From Alentia gelatinosa (taxonomy: Eukaryota > Annelida > Polychaeta > Phyllodocida > Polynoidae): a stretch of 64,000 nucleotides of DNA. Both the position numbers and the translations under genes were made by a program. Below the pieces are notes generated by a model. That model saw nothing but the letters and a program-made list of their open reading frames with translations. It was not told the origin of the DNA and ran no database searches. Within the stretch, counting starts at the first letter, position 1. Every line of letters starts with the position of its first letter. The DNA is taken from the NCBI GenBank assembly GCA_950022655.1, contig OX465580.1:45320028-45384027 (forward strand), read 5' to 3'. Of this stretch, positions 1 through 12,603 are shown in pieces.

Positions 1-1550
1 CATAGTCTTCTGCGGTCTGTAGAAAGTAATCGAAAATGATCCGCTGTATACTTCTGCTGGGTTGCACCAGTCGTTAAATCGGTTCATTCAGCATTCAACT
101 TTGCGATTGGAGGTACAGATACTTTGGTAGGAAACGACATATATATTATGGTTAAAGTGGATGGTACACACAGATGAGTGATGTTTACATGCAGGTTAAG
201 AAAACATTACCATACGTTAACCCGATACTGCTTTCGGGGCAGCTCCCTCTTGTTGCTGTTTCACCATACCTCTTGTCCACAGTAACAGGCCGGGGCTATT
301 TCCTCATGTATGAGTGACGGATAAGGTGTCTCTCGCCTGACAAAGTGCATAGTTCTTCTGTTTGTCCTTTTGCTGACATGTCTCCAACCCCACTCCCACT
401 GATGACCATATGTAACACAATCTCGATAATCTGACTGAAATCTTCATTCAATTCTCAGATCATTCTGCTCCTCAGCAGTCTAAGGTTTCTCTACATAAAA
501 TGCTACTCTTCATAATTACTTTGAAAAGAACTGGACATCTGGCCTCCCCAGCCACTGTCTCATTCTCCCTGTCTTTGTATTATCGTAATTACTTCCATAG
601 AAATCTGATACCTAAATAACAATTCCTAATGCAATATTTCTCTGCAGCAAGGAGCAATGGGTGGTTTTCCTTTTGTTCATCGTTCTTATTGTTTTAGGGG
701 AGTCCGGTTGACACAACTTCCAATTTAATCAAGTGCCACAAATTATTGTCATCTCATGTTGTGCCATGTTTGCTTTGTGTAAAATGACCGTCAGCTTTTT
801 ACATGGCATCTGAGATGACACTTAACATTCCTCCTGACAGTAATAGGTCCACACTTCTGCGTTTTTCTATAAATGATTTGAGTCTATTATTTTTTAACCT
901 TTCTAGATTTCTTCCCAGGATGTGATTAGATACTTATTGGTCTCAGGTATGTTGCTAAAGATGTATTTTCTTTCTTGTGGATTGGGGTGCTTGTCGCATT
1001 CCATCATACATCAGGGAAAGATGAATGAAACAACGTTGTGTTATATAGTATGTGTAGATTATCAATCGCTGCTAAAAAGCCTATCTTGATAACAAAAGAT
1101 TTCACATTGGTGATCACAGTCGATTTACAGGTATCAATGTCATTATTTCATCAATAGTCCTTGGGCCAGACCCCAAATTTTCATTTCCACTGCCCCCCCT
1201 TTGGAAACATTTGTTTTATGGTTTTATCTTGTAGATCAAACTTTCTAGTTAACATTTCCACTTGCTGTCAAGTGGTCAGATTACCATTCAACAGCTGTTG
1301 AAGAGAACTACCGTCACAATGCCTGAAAGCCTATAAATCTGAGTGCTGAAAATTGTTATTTTTGGTTCTGTGTTGTTGTAAGTATTACAATGACTCATTA
1401 GATTAAACTTTGGTATTGGGCTCCATATTCTGGTCCTTTGTGGACTTAATACAGCAAACAGAATCAAAATATCTCTTCTCAGTGGCCTAGGGCAGCCATT
1501 ATCATGTGTGTGTACACTATCAATGTCCCCCTTACACATCTGTAATTTTT
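1..1550. other. Non-coding stretch, nothing recognised
   Basis: AT-rich sequence with stops in every frame. I see no gene, structured RNA or clear repeat before the tandem array that starts near 1552. Short open frames here look like chance. Confidence 0.5.
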
Positions 1551-1551
1551 C

Positions 1552-2450
1552 ATATGCAGTTTTTCGCTATGTGACTATACTGTGGCATCACTGAGGAGCA
1601 TTTTGAGCTATTTTTAGTGTTTTGTGATATCAGGTGCCAGGTAAATAATCGATTTCGCTATGTCTGTCGCTCATGTTGTGTGATATATCTGACAACCAGT
1701 ATTAAAGTCATATAATATCTAACGACTACAGAACCTTTTTATATGCAGTTTTTTTGCTATGTTGCCATGTTCTGGCATCCTTTAGACACATTTTAAGCTA
1801 TTATTTAATGTTCTGTGATCTCAGGATTCAGTTATATAACCAATTCTTCTATCACTACTGCCACTGTCATTTGACATTTTCAACAGCCAGTTCCAATGAC
1901 ATAGTGCCTGAAGACTATTAAATCGTTACATATATAGTCTTTTGCTGTGTGACCATATTGTGGCATCCCTTAGGAACATTTAGAGCTATTTTTAATGTAT
2001 TGTGATATCAGGTTTCAGGTATATTACCGATTTTGGTACACCTACAGCAACTCTTGTCTGACATTTATGGCAGCCACTTCTAAAAATATAAGGTATCTAA
2101 GGAGTCTAAAAGCTTTTCATATGCAGTTTTCTTGCTATCTTTTCCCATTTTGGCATCCCTTAGAAACATTTTAAGCTATCTTGCAGTGTTTTGTGATCTT
2201 ATGATCCAGGTATATAACTAATTTTGACACCCCAGCCACCACTCTTGTTAGACATTTTCGACTGCCAGTTCCCAAAATAAAGTACCTTAAGACTATAGGA
2301 GCTCTTTATATGCAAGTTTCTGAGCTACCTTTTAGTGTTCTGTAGTTTCAAGGTCCATGTATATAGCCAATTTTGCTACCCCTGCCGCCACTCTTAATTG
2401 ACATTTTCTATGGCCAGTTCTGAAGATATAGTAAAGATGCCCTTGAAAAC
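1552..2450. repeat. Diverged tandem repeat, about 188-bp period, nearly 5 copies
   Basis: The phrase ATATGCAGTTTT followed by GCTATGTGACCAT and TGGCATCC recurs at about 1552, 1741, 1930, 2119 and 2308. Each copy then has AGCTATTTTTAGTGTT, TGTGATxTCAGG, a CCGATTTTGCTACCCCTGCC-like phrase and a GCCAGTTC phrase. Copies differ by many substitutions. The last has lost the TGGCATCC segment and fades near 2450. This looks like an old minisatellite or a decayed element array. No coding potential is seen. Confidence 0.8.
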
Positions 2451-2803
2451 AAATAACCTTTAATGACTTATTTTGTCTCAAAGATATTTCTGATGTACAT
2501 TCCAAAAGTGTCCGTTAAGATATTAAACTATATTGAATATATGATACTTAGGATGCGGAATGAACAGTAAACATTATGTATCCAAGAATTCGTCCCTGAT
2601 TATCGTTCATTATTCCAACTTGCACAATTCAACTTAAGTCAACGGGAAACTTCCATAGTCTGCCAGGCTCACAACGTATGTTGTCGTGGCCGTACCATAC
2701 CCGTACAGTATCCTTCCTTACCGCAAAAACCACGTCAACCTACGGCAACATTTAATCACCTTAAGTCGAGGAATATATAACTCTTGGAGGTAAACAAGCT
2801 GTT

Positions 2804-3037
2804 TTAGTTTAAAATGTTACCGAATTTCATACTATGGAGGTTATAAAGGCGTTTATCAAAGAAATCTACATTTGCATCACTCATTATTATCATGCTATTA
2901 ATATTTGGACATTCTTCAAGCGTGGTTTCTAGTTTTTGGTATAAAGCGGTTGGGAAAGTAGGTGGTCTTAATATGAATGGCAAATCCAACAGGATTGCGT
3001 TGGTTGTCGATGCGCAACGAAGCAGACAGCCTTGCAT
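2804..3037 (-). pseudogene. Possible fragment of a LINE endonuclease
   Basis: A short minus-strand frame (77 aa) contains RPPTFPTALYQKLETTLEE followed by a hydrophobic strand and SDANVDFF. This resembles the YRPP...GDFNvD core of the apurinic-type endonuclease of LINE retrotransposons. The flanking frame does not continue the domain, and the usual G in GDFN is replaced. I treat it as a decayed scrap and cannot exclude chance similarity. Another minus-strand frame at 3652-3918, upstream in transcriptional terms, has a heptad-like look that could be the same element's first ORF, but I could not support that. Confidence 0.25.
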
Positions 3038-3299
3038 TCCGCCACTGTCCCTCCTTATTCCTGGATCACAGATCTGAAGTTATCCCCATACTTACCACAC
3101 TTTGGCGGGTTTTCCGCCATAACACTAATATCCTTTTGCAGCCAGAGACCTTACGTTGAGCGTGGTGGCCTCCATATATGTTGTTAATCAAATGTATGTT
3201 GAAGGGTTTTCCTACTGTATTTCCAGCGGTGACTGACTGCGTACCATCCATATTGAGTAACTTCTCATAGTCTGCAGGCTTAGGTTAAAGCAAAGCTTG

Positions 3300-4700
3300 A
3301 GCTTGAGTAGCCAACCCAAACGATGCTTAAGTCATGGACGATGCCATCTTGGCTGCAGGAGTTTGAAAATCTGACGGAACTTACGCAGAAGGCATCATCG
3401 CGGGACCCAGAACCATGAAAGTGGTGGATGAGTAATTGCCCCTATTGGCGATTGTCCTGGAGGAGCGGCATGACTGAAACCCGAGGCAGTCCGGAGAGAA
3501 TTGACACTGGTGGCATATTGCTACCCTCAGCCGCCATCTTGGGACCTCCCGGAGACAACTATCATCTTATGGTTCACCACCATGGCCATCATCGAAGCCA
3601 TTTCCGAACGCATATTCAGAATGTCTGACTTGAAAAGGGTATTTTCTATTTTCAAGCACTGAATATTGTCAAGCTCGCTGAGATAGAAGCGTGAACATTG
3701 CCGCCCACTGTATCCTGTTCTTCGGCAATTCTGGAGGTTTTACCAACTCTCTCAAACTCTGGTCCAACTTCTCGGAAATCTAATCTGGGTAAGCTGTAGC
3801 AGAGAGTTCTAGTAGCAGCACATCCGAGAAGTTGAAACGTCAGGTGAGAAGAGAGAGTTGACAGGTGTGGTGCACTTACAGGTGCTAGTGTAGATGTAGC
3901 GATACCAACAGGTGGCACCTACTTTCCCTTCATATGTGTATACACCTGGATGTCGTTTGCTATACATATGACAGAAACGGTCATTTCTATATTGTCACAA
4001 ATTTTGTTTGACTTTCCTTAATGTTTTCACATACTATTAAAATAGTTGTTTTTATCGACAGGGTGCGGTCGCTGAACGGTAACAAGTTCTCACGTGTCAC
4101 GTTCACCTTCGAGTCTCACCCATCAATCTCCGTGCCTCTTCTCACTCCTCCGACGGTCGGCATTTCGAGTTCCTACTCACTACGGGAACTACTTTTTGTC
4201 CCTGTTATCCTAGGGCACCATTGTAGTGGCCTAGGTTCGTAGGAACATCAATTCCCCTTCAGTAGTAGGTAAGTACCTCGGGTAATTATCTATTATGCCC
4301 CTACCCGCACACTGGCCTAGGCATCGCGGGTGGGATGCACCCCCAGCCGTGGTTCACCACCCCCTATCCTTCAACTTTACCACACGACTACGCCTGTGGT
4401 CCTCCTACGGCTGACCGTTGCCCACATCAGCTAATACGCCTTCTCTGGCGACGGTCCACATTACTTAATTTTCCAAGTATCATGCCCACACCCCGTCTAT
4501 AACGCCAAATGGGAGGGGGGGGGGGGGTGCTGACGCCCTCCCGTTCAAAGACGCCTCACCTCTGCTCCAAGACGCCCATCAAGATCCTCCCGACTTCATC
4601 GACGTATCGTACCTCAGCTGCGGATATCTACACGATCCCAACAGGACTACCAACCATCCTCCTATACTTCAGCATATTGGCCATATTTATCCTCATAAAC
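3300..4700. other. No supported gene; homopolymer G run
   Basis: Mixed composition, GC-richer between 4230 and 4640. A run of 13 G lies at 4515-4527. A 68-aa plus-strand frame around 4509-4715 ends in a hydrophobic stretch but has no recognisable family. It abuts the LINE fragment and may be chance. Confidence 0.4.
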
Positions 4701-4743
4701 ATGTTCTGGCACTAGAGCCTATTTGTATGCCTTGAATTTCTCC

Positions 4744-5117
4744 CAAGAAGTATTGGGAATTTTCTAGATAGATTGGAAAACATTATGTCACAAATACAAC
4801 AAGAAAAAAACTATGAGATGGTGGTTCTAGGAGACTTTAATTTAAATATGATAAACACAAGAGACCCCACCATAATGAGATTAAATAATAGTATGTACCA
4901 ACTGGGCTTTACTCAAACTGTATGGGGCCCCACTAGACTATCGGATAATAGTTCCATGATAGATTTGATCTTCACAAATGGAACAGACACTTTGTCGACT
5001 GGAGTACTTGATATATCACTATCTGACCATCAAGCTATTTATATAATAAAGAAAAAAGGATACAAACAATCTAAAAAAGGGAATTTCAAGGGAGAGTCTA
5101 TAAAAACTATAATGTAA
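4744..5117 (+). pseudogene. LINE endonuclease, C-terminal fragment
   Basis: The coding trace begins upstream of the first ATG, in frame with ...SIGNFLDRLENIM. It carries VVLGDFNLNM, the GDFN metal-binding motif of the exonuclease-endonuclease-phosphatase fold, and ends with LDISLSDHQAI, the SDH catalytic motif. The N-terminal catalytic residues (the N and E of the QN and ETW motifs) are absent. A one-base deletion near 5095 throws the frame so that it stops at 5117. In the next frame the sequence continues as a linker into the RT. It would nick target DNA for target-primed reverse transcription. It is dead here. Confidence 0.8.
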
Positions 5118-6582
5118 CAAAATTTAGGCAGGAACTTGGAAATATAGATTGGGATTGTTTGACGAATTGTATAACAATCTCTGATAAATGGAACAAGATT
5201 GTTCAATTAACCACTCTTGCACTAGATAAAATATGTCCTTACAAAACTTTTATTATCAAAGATAAACAGGCACCATGGATTAATAATGATATACTAGAAC
5301 AAATAGAAGAGAAAAAAAGACAATACAGGAAGGCAAATAAAATGGGAAAAGTGGAAGATAGACGTAAAGCACAGAACACAAGAAATAATCTTAATAAAAT
5401 AATCAAAAATGCACGATCTGAATATCTCAAAAAACAACTAAATGATTCCGAGGGTAATCCAAAGAAATTCTGGAGGGAAATAAATTCTATATTACCGGGC
5501 ACTAATGAACAGAAGAAAACGAACATACAACTCAAGAATAGTGAAGGACTTTTTATTGATTCTGTACAAATACCAAACTACATTAATGATTACTTCTTAG
5601 GGATTGGTAAGAAATTGTCTAGTGATATGTATCTCCCCTGGATAAACTACGATAAGAGACAATTTGAAAATATGGATGACTTTTGTATTGTAAAAGATGA
5701 TCTTATTGAAATTATCAAGGAAATATGTGTTAACAAACAATCAATGGTTGAAGGTATTAATACACGAGTGTTACGAGATACTTTCCTTATCATACCAGAT
5801 ATTATTGTTGACCTGATTAACCAATCTTTTACGGAGGGTGTGTTGCCGGAGACTTGGAAGTCGTCGAGGGTGGTACCTATACCAAAAGGGGGGGACCCAT
5901 TTAAGATAACAAACTTAAGACCAATATCGCTATTACCGTATCCAAGCAAAATTATAGAAAAAATTGTACACCAAAAGATCACATCATTTCTAGACAATAA
6001 TCAAGTTTTAACGAAATACCAAGCAGGATTCAGAAAGGGGTTTTCGACAACAGATTCAATAGCTAAATTTACAGATGAAATACTTAAAAGTCGCAATATT
6101 GCTAAGACCACAGTTGCCGCCTTCGTCGACTTCCAAAAAGCGTTTGATACAGTAAACCATGTGATACTATTAAGCAAACTACAGGATTATGGTATTGGAA
6201 AAAGAAACCTACAATGGATGACAAACTACCTGCAAAACCGTACTCAATATGTTAAGGCAAATGACAATGTTTCTAATCCAGGTGTAGTTCAATGTGGTGT
6301 CCCGCAAGGCTCCACATTAGGGCCGTTGCTCTTTCTTGTATACATAAATGACCTAGCATGGGCCCTGGAAAAATCTTGTATTAGCCTTTATGCAGACGAT
6401 ACAGTAATATATAGAGATGGATCTGAAATAAATGAGCAATTTGATAACTTACAATCCGACCTTTATAAACTAGAAACATGGTGTATACAAAATAAACTTA
6501 GTATTAATGCAGTCAAAACAAAAATCATGTACTTTTCAACAAAAAGAAACAACCTAAGTAATCTTCCAAATATTTTTCTTAA
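5118..6582 (+). pseudogene. LINE reverse transcriptase, N-terminal and palm part
   Basis: Open from about 5118 to the transposon junction. Using the ATG at 5159 as residue 1, LRPISLLPYPSKIIEKIV and QAGFRKGFST mark the fingers, VDFQKAFD near 324 is motif A, GVPQGS at 380-385 is motif B, and YADD at 411-414 is the catalytic motif C. The order and spacing fit CR1/L2/Jockey-type enzymes. The frame enters the piggyBac end and gains about 16 foreign residues before stopping at 6631. If the transposon and one TTAA are removed, the frame joins directly to the thumb sequence at 12706. The missing N-terminal catalytic half and the flanking frameshifts show that this copy was already inactive. Confidence 0.9.
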
Positions 6583-6597
6583 CCCATTCGCGGCGGG
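6579..6597. repeat. piggyBac left end: TTAA plus 15-bp inverted repeat
   Basis: TTAA (6579-6582) followed by CCCATTCGCGGCGGG (6583-6597). The complement is at 12687-12701. A related phrase, GGCGGCGGGC, recurs about 55 bases inside (near 6650) and may be a second binding site. Confidence 0.95.
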
Positions 6598-7764
6598 CCA
6601 TTTTCAGAGCGCGCGAAGTCAGCCCGGGTAACAGTTAGATTCTACCGCTTGGCGGCGGGCATATCGACGCTTCCGGCCCAGATTTGGGTCGGCGCCACCA
6701 TGTCTGGTTAGAAATATTTGTTTAATCGAAATGATGGTAAATAACAATAAAAGCCGTTCACACTGTTGTCTTCCTATGACTATATTCTAACTCCTCTGAG
6801 AATTTGGTATGGTATATATAAAGAATAATAGAGAAAATCCAGAAACAAGTATGGGTAACTGGACAAGATTCAAACCAAAAAAAAATGGCGCCCGCAAGGG
6901 CACAGACGCTGGCAAGCATCTTATGTCTTTGAACCTGGATTTATATATTGGATTATTCGAATATTAATCTGCCAGCGGAAGAGGAGCAATATATATATAT
7001 TCCCTACGTGTGTGGGTCGTTATTTTGGAGAAATAGCCTGCAGATCAACCCGTACGGCCTGGAACAAGTTGAGACATCAATCGAAAAATAACTGTGCCAG
7101 TAGTTTATATTGACAACGCCAGGCTGCGAAGGTGCGGTTCTGGAGAGTTATAACTTTGCTGGTGTGTCACCCATACAAAATGCATTGACATCATTAATCA
7201 TCACCCTAGGAATATTCTACAAGTCTTCACGATTCTGGCAGTGTCTGGTTTATTCATATAGACGCTAAATAACGGGAGAAAATGGATATTTACCAAGGCG
7301 CCGAACCTATCGACATTCTACACAGTGCGGTGTCAATGAAGCCAATACTACGAAAGCCGAATCGTTTAGCCATCACCTCACTTCGGCTTTGGTTGATTTC
7401 CCCTACAATACGTTATGACATCGCTATTGGATTATACTGGAAGAAACAAAAAAGCCTGCTGAATCTCCCCCCTGTGATATTAATATGATTATATTCTTTG
7501 CTGGTTCTGTACGAGTCGATTTCACCAAGGAGTTGTATATGTGGCTTCGCCCCAGCCTGGCGTGTTTGTGGTCGGCACTTTCAAATCCAGCAACTCCATT
7601 CACCGCAGTGCAAAGACAACATGTGGAAAATTATCTGGCACAAGGTTTAAACCTTCAGGAAAATAGTGGAGACATATATACAACGAATCTCCACACTCTA
7701 AGGTTTGTTCCTATATAAATTTCGTAAAGTTTAAACGGTTAGATAAATAGAAAATAAATAAAAC

Positions 7765-9110
7765 ATAACCGACATCGAACTACGCACTAAGCTGTGTGGG
7801 TGGGGAAACACTTGGCAATGTAGGTTAGTTAGGAAATCATTTCGCACAAGGATTTAACATTAAATATATGAACAGTGACTTATATGAGGATATTCCCCAC
7901 ACTCTGAGGTTTGTTCCCGTATAATATTTTACATTTTGATCGAGAATTAACATGATCATCGAATTAAACCGTTGCGCCTTACGCGGTTCATATTTTGGCT
8001 TGCTTCAACATGGCGTCAACTGCGGAGGGGGGTTGACACGGCACGGACAGTAGAAGATGTCGATTTGAAAATCAATTCGTATGGACTTTTAACGTTAGAT
8101 AATAGATCAGGGAATTATATGGGAGCAAAGCCAAGACTCCGAGGTTTATTCCAGTATATATATTGTCAGGTTTGAACGTGTGGAAGTAATAGTATATGTA
8201 TTAAAGATAATGACATCGAACCGGGCTGTCGACTCAGTGGTGGGGGGAGACGCCGACTACGACAAGCAAATCTGGGCGAGTTAGAAAATCATATCGCACA
8301 AGGATTTAACATTAAATATATGAACAGTGACTTATACGAGGATATTCCCCACACTCTGAGGTTTGTTCCCGTATGATATTTTACATTTTGATCACGAATT
8401 AACTTGATGATCGAATTAAACCGTTGCGCCTTACGCGGTTCATATTTTGGCTTGCTTCAACATGGCGTCAACTGCGGAGGGGGGTTGACACGGCACGGAC
8501 AGTAGAAGATGTCGATTTGAAAATTAATTCGTATGGACTTTTAACGTTAGATAATTGATCAGGGAATTATATGGGAGCAAAGCCAAGACTCCGAGGTTTA
8601 TTCCAGTATATATATTGTCAGGTTAGAACGTGTGGAAGTAATAGTATATGAATTAAAGATAATGATATCGAACCGGGCTGGCGATTCAGTGGTGGGGGGA
8701 GACGCCGACTACGACAAGCAAATCCGGGCGAGTTAGGAAATCATTTCGCACAAGGATTTAACATTAAATATACGAATAATGACTTATACGAGGATATTCC
8801 CCACACTCTGAGGTTTGTTCCCGTATAATATTTAACATTTTGATCGAGAATTAACTTGATGATCGAATTAAACCGTTGCGCCTTACGCGGTTCATTTTTT
8901 GGCTTGCTTCAACATGGCGTCAACTGCAGAGGGGGGTTGACACGGGAGTGACAGCATTAGATGTCGATTTGAAAATCAATTCGTATGGACTTTTAACGTT
9001 AGATAATTGATCTGGGAATTATATAGGAGCAAACTAGAGAGTGTAAGGTTCATCTACATATATATATTTCCTGGTTTGGAGGAGTGGAGAAATTATAAAA
9101 TGAATTTATG
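7765..9110. repeat. 452-bp tandem repeat array inside piggyBac (left array)
   Basis: The phrase CGCACAAGGATTTAACATTA recurs with a 452-bp period (CACAAGG at 7845, 8297 and 8749). Each unit contains a CACTCTGAGGTTTGTTCC phrase, GCTTCAACATGGCGTCAACT, a GACTCCGAGGTTTATTCC phrase and ATCGAACCGGGCTG. The two GAGGTTT phrases suggest that the 452-bp unit is itself an old dimer of about 226 bp. Adjacent units look nearly identical. The third copy decays after about 9050. Confidence 0.9.
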
Positions 9111-9405
9111 AATCTGGACATCACCCGGACTGACTTCGCCATGGCGTCTCATACCGAGGCTGGGCCAGCGCGTTGTCTGCGATCAACTGTCATCGATTCA
9201 TTAATTTCGCCTAAAGCTCTACGCTGTGATAAATGAATATTCATCTATATAGGAAGATACTACAGGTTCCGAGGATCATTACTGTGTGTATATTGTCCAA
9301 GTTCGGCCGATATGAAACAGAAAGAGCGATTTTCTGAATAAGACTACGATACTGTGGGTGCAGTGAGGAAACGTCAATACGTAAGTAGATCTTATATATA
9401 CACAT

Positions 9406-9411
9406 TTTATT
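9406..9411 (-). terminator. Poly(A) signal of the piggyBac transposase
   Basis: The minus strand reads AATAAA about 22 nt after the transposase stop codon, in a T/A-rich context. It is the nearest canonical signal. Confidence 0.55.
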
Positions 9412-9432
9412 CAACCCTTTTGCTTGCCACCA

Positions 9433-12400
9433 TCACTCTTCAGTGTGTTCTTTACCATATTCTTTTACAGTGTGGTATAGCCTGAAACATTCAGGTAAGC
9501 AGAGATGGGCAAAACAATCTTTGCACCCATACTTTGTTTGGTGAAGCGATCCGAAACCAGTCTTGTGCCTTTGATAACAAACTCGGCACCAAGATTTGCG
9601 ATCGAATATCGCAGGCATACAGCGATTTACTAATCGTCCCACCTCTCCACCCGAAGAAACCCTGGTAGGGGGGGGGTTGGCCTCTGCGATTAATTGTTGG
9701 ACTAGGGTGATGGTATATTCATACAGAGTCATTTTCTTTGGGGCTACACTATTGAAAAGAATATACGAATTCAGTTTAAAAAGTTCCAAAACAAACCAAA
9801 AGACCTTTTTTGTCCATTTTTTGCTTTTTCTTCCGAAACAATAGTAATTGAAAAGCTGATCGCAGAGATCAACCCCCCCCATATACTTGGAATACTCCCT
9901 AACTGCCTCAGGGCAGGGAATTGCTTTTCTTTCAAATTTTCCCGATCTTTTGTCTTTCACTCGTCTGAAACAACCGGACATAGTTGTACCATGGATAGTA
10001 CTAACCACCCTCACAACCTTATGATCACGCCAAACAATTAACAACAGTTTTCCACTTTTTGAGAAAATCACTTTCCCCCGTTCATCTAGGCCTTTCAGTT
10101 TTTTTTTCATGAGCGATTTCGGAAAACCTTTGCGATTTAATCGCAAAGTACCACAACAGAATGTATTAAATCTACTGGCGAGGTCATCAAACATCTGGGC
10201 GGTTGAATAATAGTTGTCACAGTACAGGTGGTGAGCTTTATTCAATAGATCTGCTTGTTTAAGTAATTTAAAAACGACATCTTCGTATAATCGCAGCCTT
10301 GTAGCATGTCTTCGTACGAACAGGGGTAGAGCCTGGAGCACATAGCCTGGAAGAACAAATGAATTAAATGAATAAAAGATATTGACATCGAACCGGGCTG
10401 TCTATTCAGTGGTGGGGGGAGACGCAGAGAACTACGACAAGCAAATCTGGGCGAGTTAGGAAATCATATCGCACAAGGGTTTAACATTAAATATATGAAC
10501 AGTGACTTATACGAGGATATTCCCCACACTCTGAGGTTTGTTCCCGTATGATATTTTACATTTTGATCGAGAATTAACTTGATGATCGAATTTAACCGTT
10601 GCGCCTTACGCGGTTCATATTTTGGCTTGCTTCAACATGGCGTCAACTGCGGAGGGGGGTTGACACGGCACGGACAGTAGAAGATGTCGATTTGAAAATT
10701 AATTTGTATGGACTTTTAACATTAGATAATTGATCAGGGAATTATATGGGAGCAAAGCCAAGACTCCGAGGTTTATTCCAGTATATATATTGTCAGGTTA
10801 GAACGTGTGGAAGTAATAGTATATGAATTAAAGATAATGACATCGAACCGGGCTGGCGATTCAGTGGTGGGGGGAGACGCCGACTACGACAAGCAACTCC
10901 GGGCGAGTTAGGAAATCATTTCGCACAAGGATTTAACATTAAATATATGAAAAGTGACTTATACCAGCATATTCCCCACACTCTGAGGTTGGTTCCCGTA
11001 TAATATTTTACATTTTGATCGAGAATTAACTTGATGATTGAATTAATCCGTTGTGCCTTACGCGGTTTATTTTTTGGCTTGCTTCAACATGGCGTCAACT
11101 GCGGAGGGGGGTTGACACGGGAGTGACAGCATTAGATGTCGATTTGAAAATCAATTTGTATGGACTTTTAACGTTAGATAATCGATCAGGGAGCTATATA
11201 GGGGCAAAGCTGAGACTCTGAGGTTTATTCCAGTATATATATTGTGATATATCATTGAGTAGGGAAATGTGAGGTGAGGCTTACACGTGCATTTTTTTTT
11301 TTTATAACGACGAAGTCGCTTACCGGATACGCTTTCAGCGAGGACCCAGAACTTGAGGCCCCATTTTGTGGGTTTGAGGGGCATGTATTGTCGATGTGCA
11401 CATTTCCCCTTGTGCTTTATCATGCTTTCGTCGATACAAATTTCCCGTTTGGGCCGATAAAGAAGGGTAGCAAAGTGGTTCAGGTGGTCCAGCAACCATT
11501 TCACTCTGTCCATAGCTGCGGGTGGTTCTTCGTTATCGTCGTCGCCCTGTTGCGGACCGAAGTTGAAGTACCTGTAAAACAAATGCTATCGAGTCAATAT
11601 GTGTGGTAGACCTTCATAACCAAGTATATCGGAATTATCACAAATTCGATTCAATATAAATATCGTAAGAAGAGATATAGTGGTTTATATCCAGATATTG
11701 TTCCAGGGAAAGGCAATTGCACTTACCGCAGAATGTCAAGGAAGCGATCACGAGTAAATATCGTGCCGAAGTATGGAGTGGCCAACTCTTTGATCTTGGA
11801 CCAGTAGTCTTGGATTCGGATTTTCTTTATGATGGACATGAGCATGGTGAGGGCGATAAAGATTTTGACATCATCAACTGTTACTGGTGTCCATTTCTTT
11901 TTTTTTGCCGAACCTCGAACAGGATTATCGTGGGCGTATCCGTTGGTGCAGTGTGCGATAGTATCAAGGAATCCAAATGTCAGAAACAATTTGAAAAAAT
12001 TCAGAGGACTCTTCTCCATATTGGGATCGATAGCTTGGGTAAAACCGGTCTGGGATTCGTCAAACTGCGTAGGGGGGTCTTGATTTTCTACATTTTTGAT
12101 TTCCCTTATCCAATTTCGGCCACAAGCTGTGGTTTCGGTATTTTGCGATACTTCTTCGCCTGTATCGGTATCGCCTCCACTGTCAGAACTTTCTCCGCAC
12201 GCCGAACTGCTAGACTCGCCATCAATTTCATTGATTTGGGATGTTTCTGGGTCGTTTTTCTCCATTTCTTTGACATTTTGGTTCGAATTATCATCTCCAG
12301 ATGTTCTTCGGTCATTTCCTCGTAGCAGGGCCAAGGTAGTTATTGGCAAATCATCCTCCCATTCACCCCAGTCTGAGTCTGAGCCCGACCATTCAGCCAT
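9433..12400 (-). CDS. piggyBac transposase, three exons, 611 aa, uninterrupted
   Basis: Exon 1 is 12400-11727, ending CTGCG|GTAAGT. Exon 2 is 11571-11324, starting after TTTGTTTTACAG and ending TCCG|GTAAGC. Exon 3 is 10346-9433, starting after TTGTTCTTCCAG. Lengths of 674, 248 and 914 nt join in phase and give 611 codons plus a stop with no internal stop. The joins restore ILRYFNF and ESVSGYVL, both family-typical. An acidic, Ser-rich N-terminus (about 1-110) precedes the transposase fold. Catalytic aspartates fit DDD(D): D272 in CIDESM, D351 in YCDNYY, D467 and D470 in GGVDLCDQ. The C-terminus has a Cys/His-rich zinc-binding domain (CRVC...CKDC...H...C) that in the family binds end DNA. The start is the first ATG, in context AAGATGG. 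Host-style introns and intact motifs suggest a functional enzyme. It would cut at TTAA and excise precisely. Confidence 0.9.
10370..11250. repeat. 452-bp tandem repeat array inside transposase intron 2 (right array)
   Basis: The same 452-bp unit as at 7765-9110, in the same orientation, with CACAAGG at 10472 and 10924 and a partial unit before the first. The array fills most of intron 2 of the transposase (11323-10347). Transposase exon 3 and its flanks therefore sit between two blocks of one satellite-like repeat. Confidence 0.9.
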
Positions 12401-12603
12401 CTTGGACGTGGGGGCGTGGTCGTCTGCTTCGCACCCGTTTCTTTCTTTTTTTCAATGGTTTCCATGGCTACTAAATTTTTGTAATAATTATTTTTAGACA
12501 AGGTTATATCTTTTCTAAATATATTGAGAAAACCAGAACTATTCCTTCATTATTTATTGTTTTAGGGACGTTTCAAACATTGATAACAAGATCTCGCAAA
12601 AAT

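Noticed and set aside
11151..11323. Continuation of the exon 2 frame (KRLRRYKKKKCTCK...) as coding sequence
   Set aside because: A canonical GTAAGC donor at 11323-11318 joins in phase to exon 3 and restores SGYVL. The read-through is intron translation.
11717..12497. Long plus-strand frames opposite the piggyBac exon 1
   Set aside because: They are antisense shadows of the transposase exon, which has clear splice joins and catalytic motifs on the minus strand.
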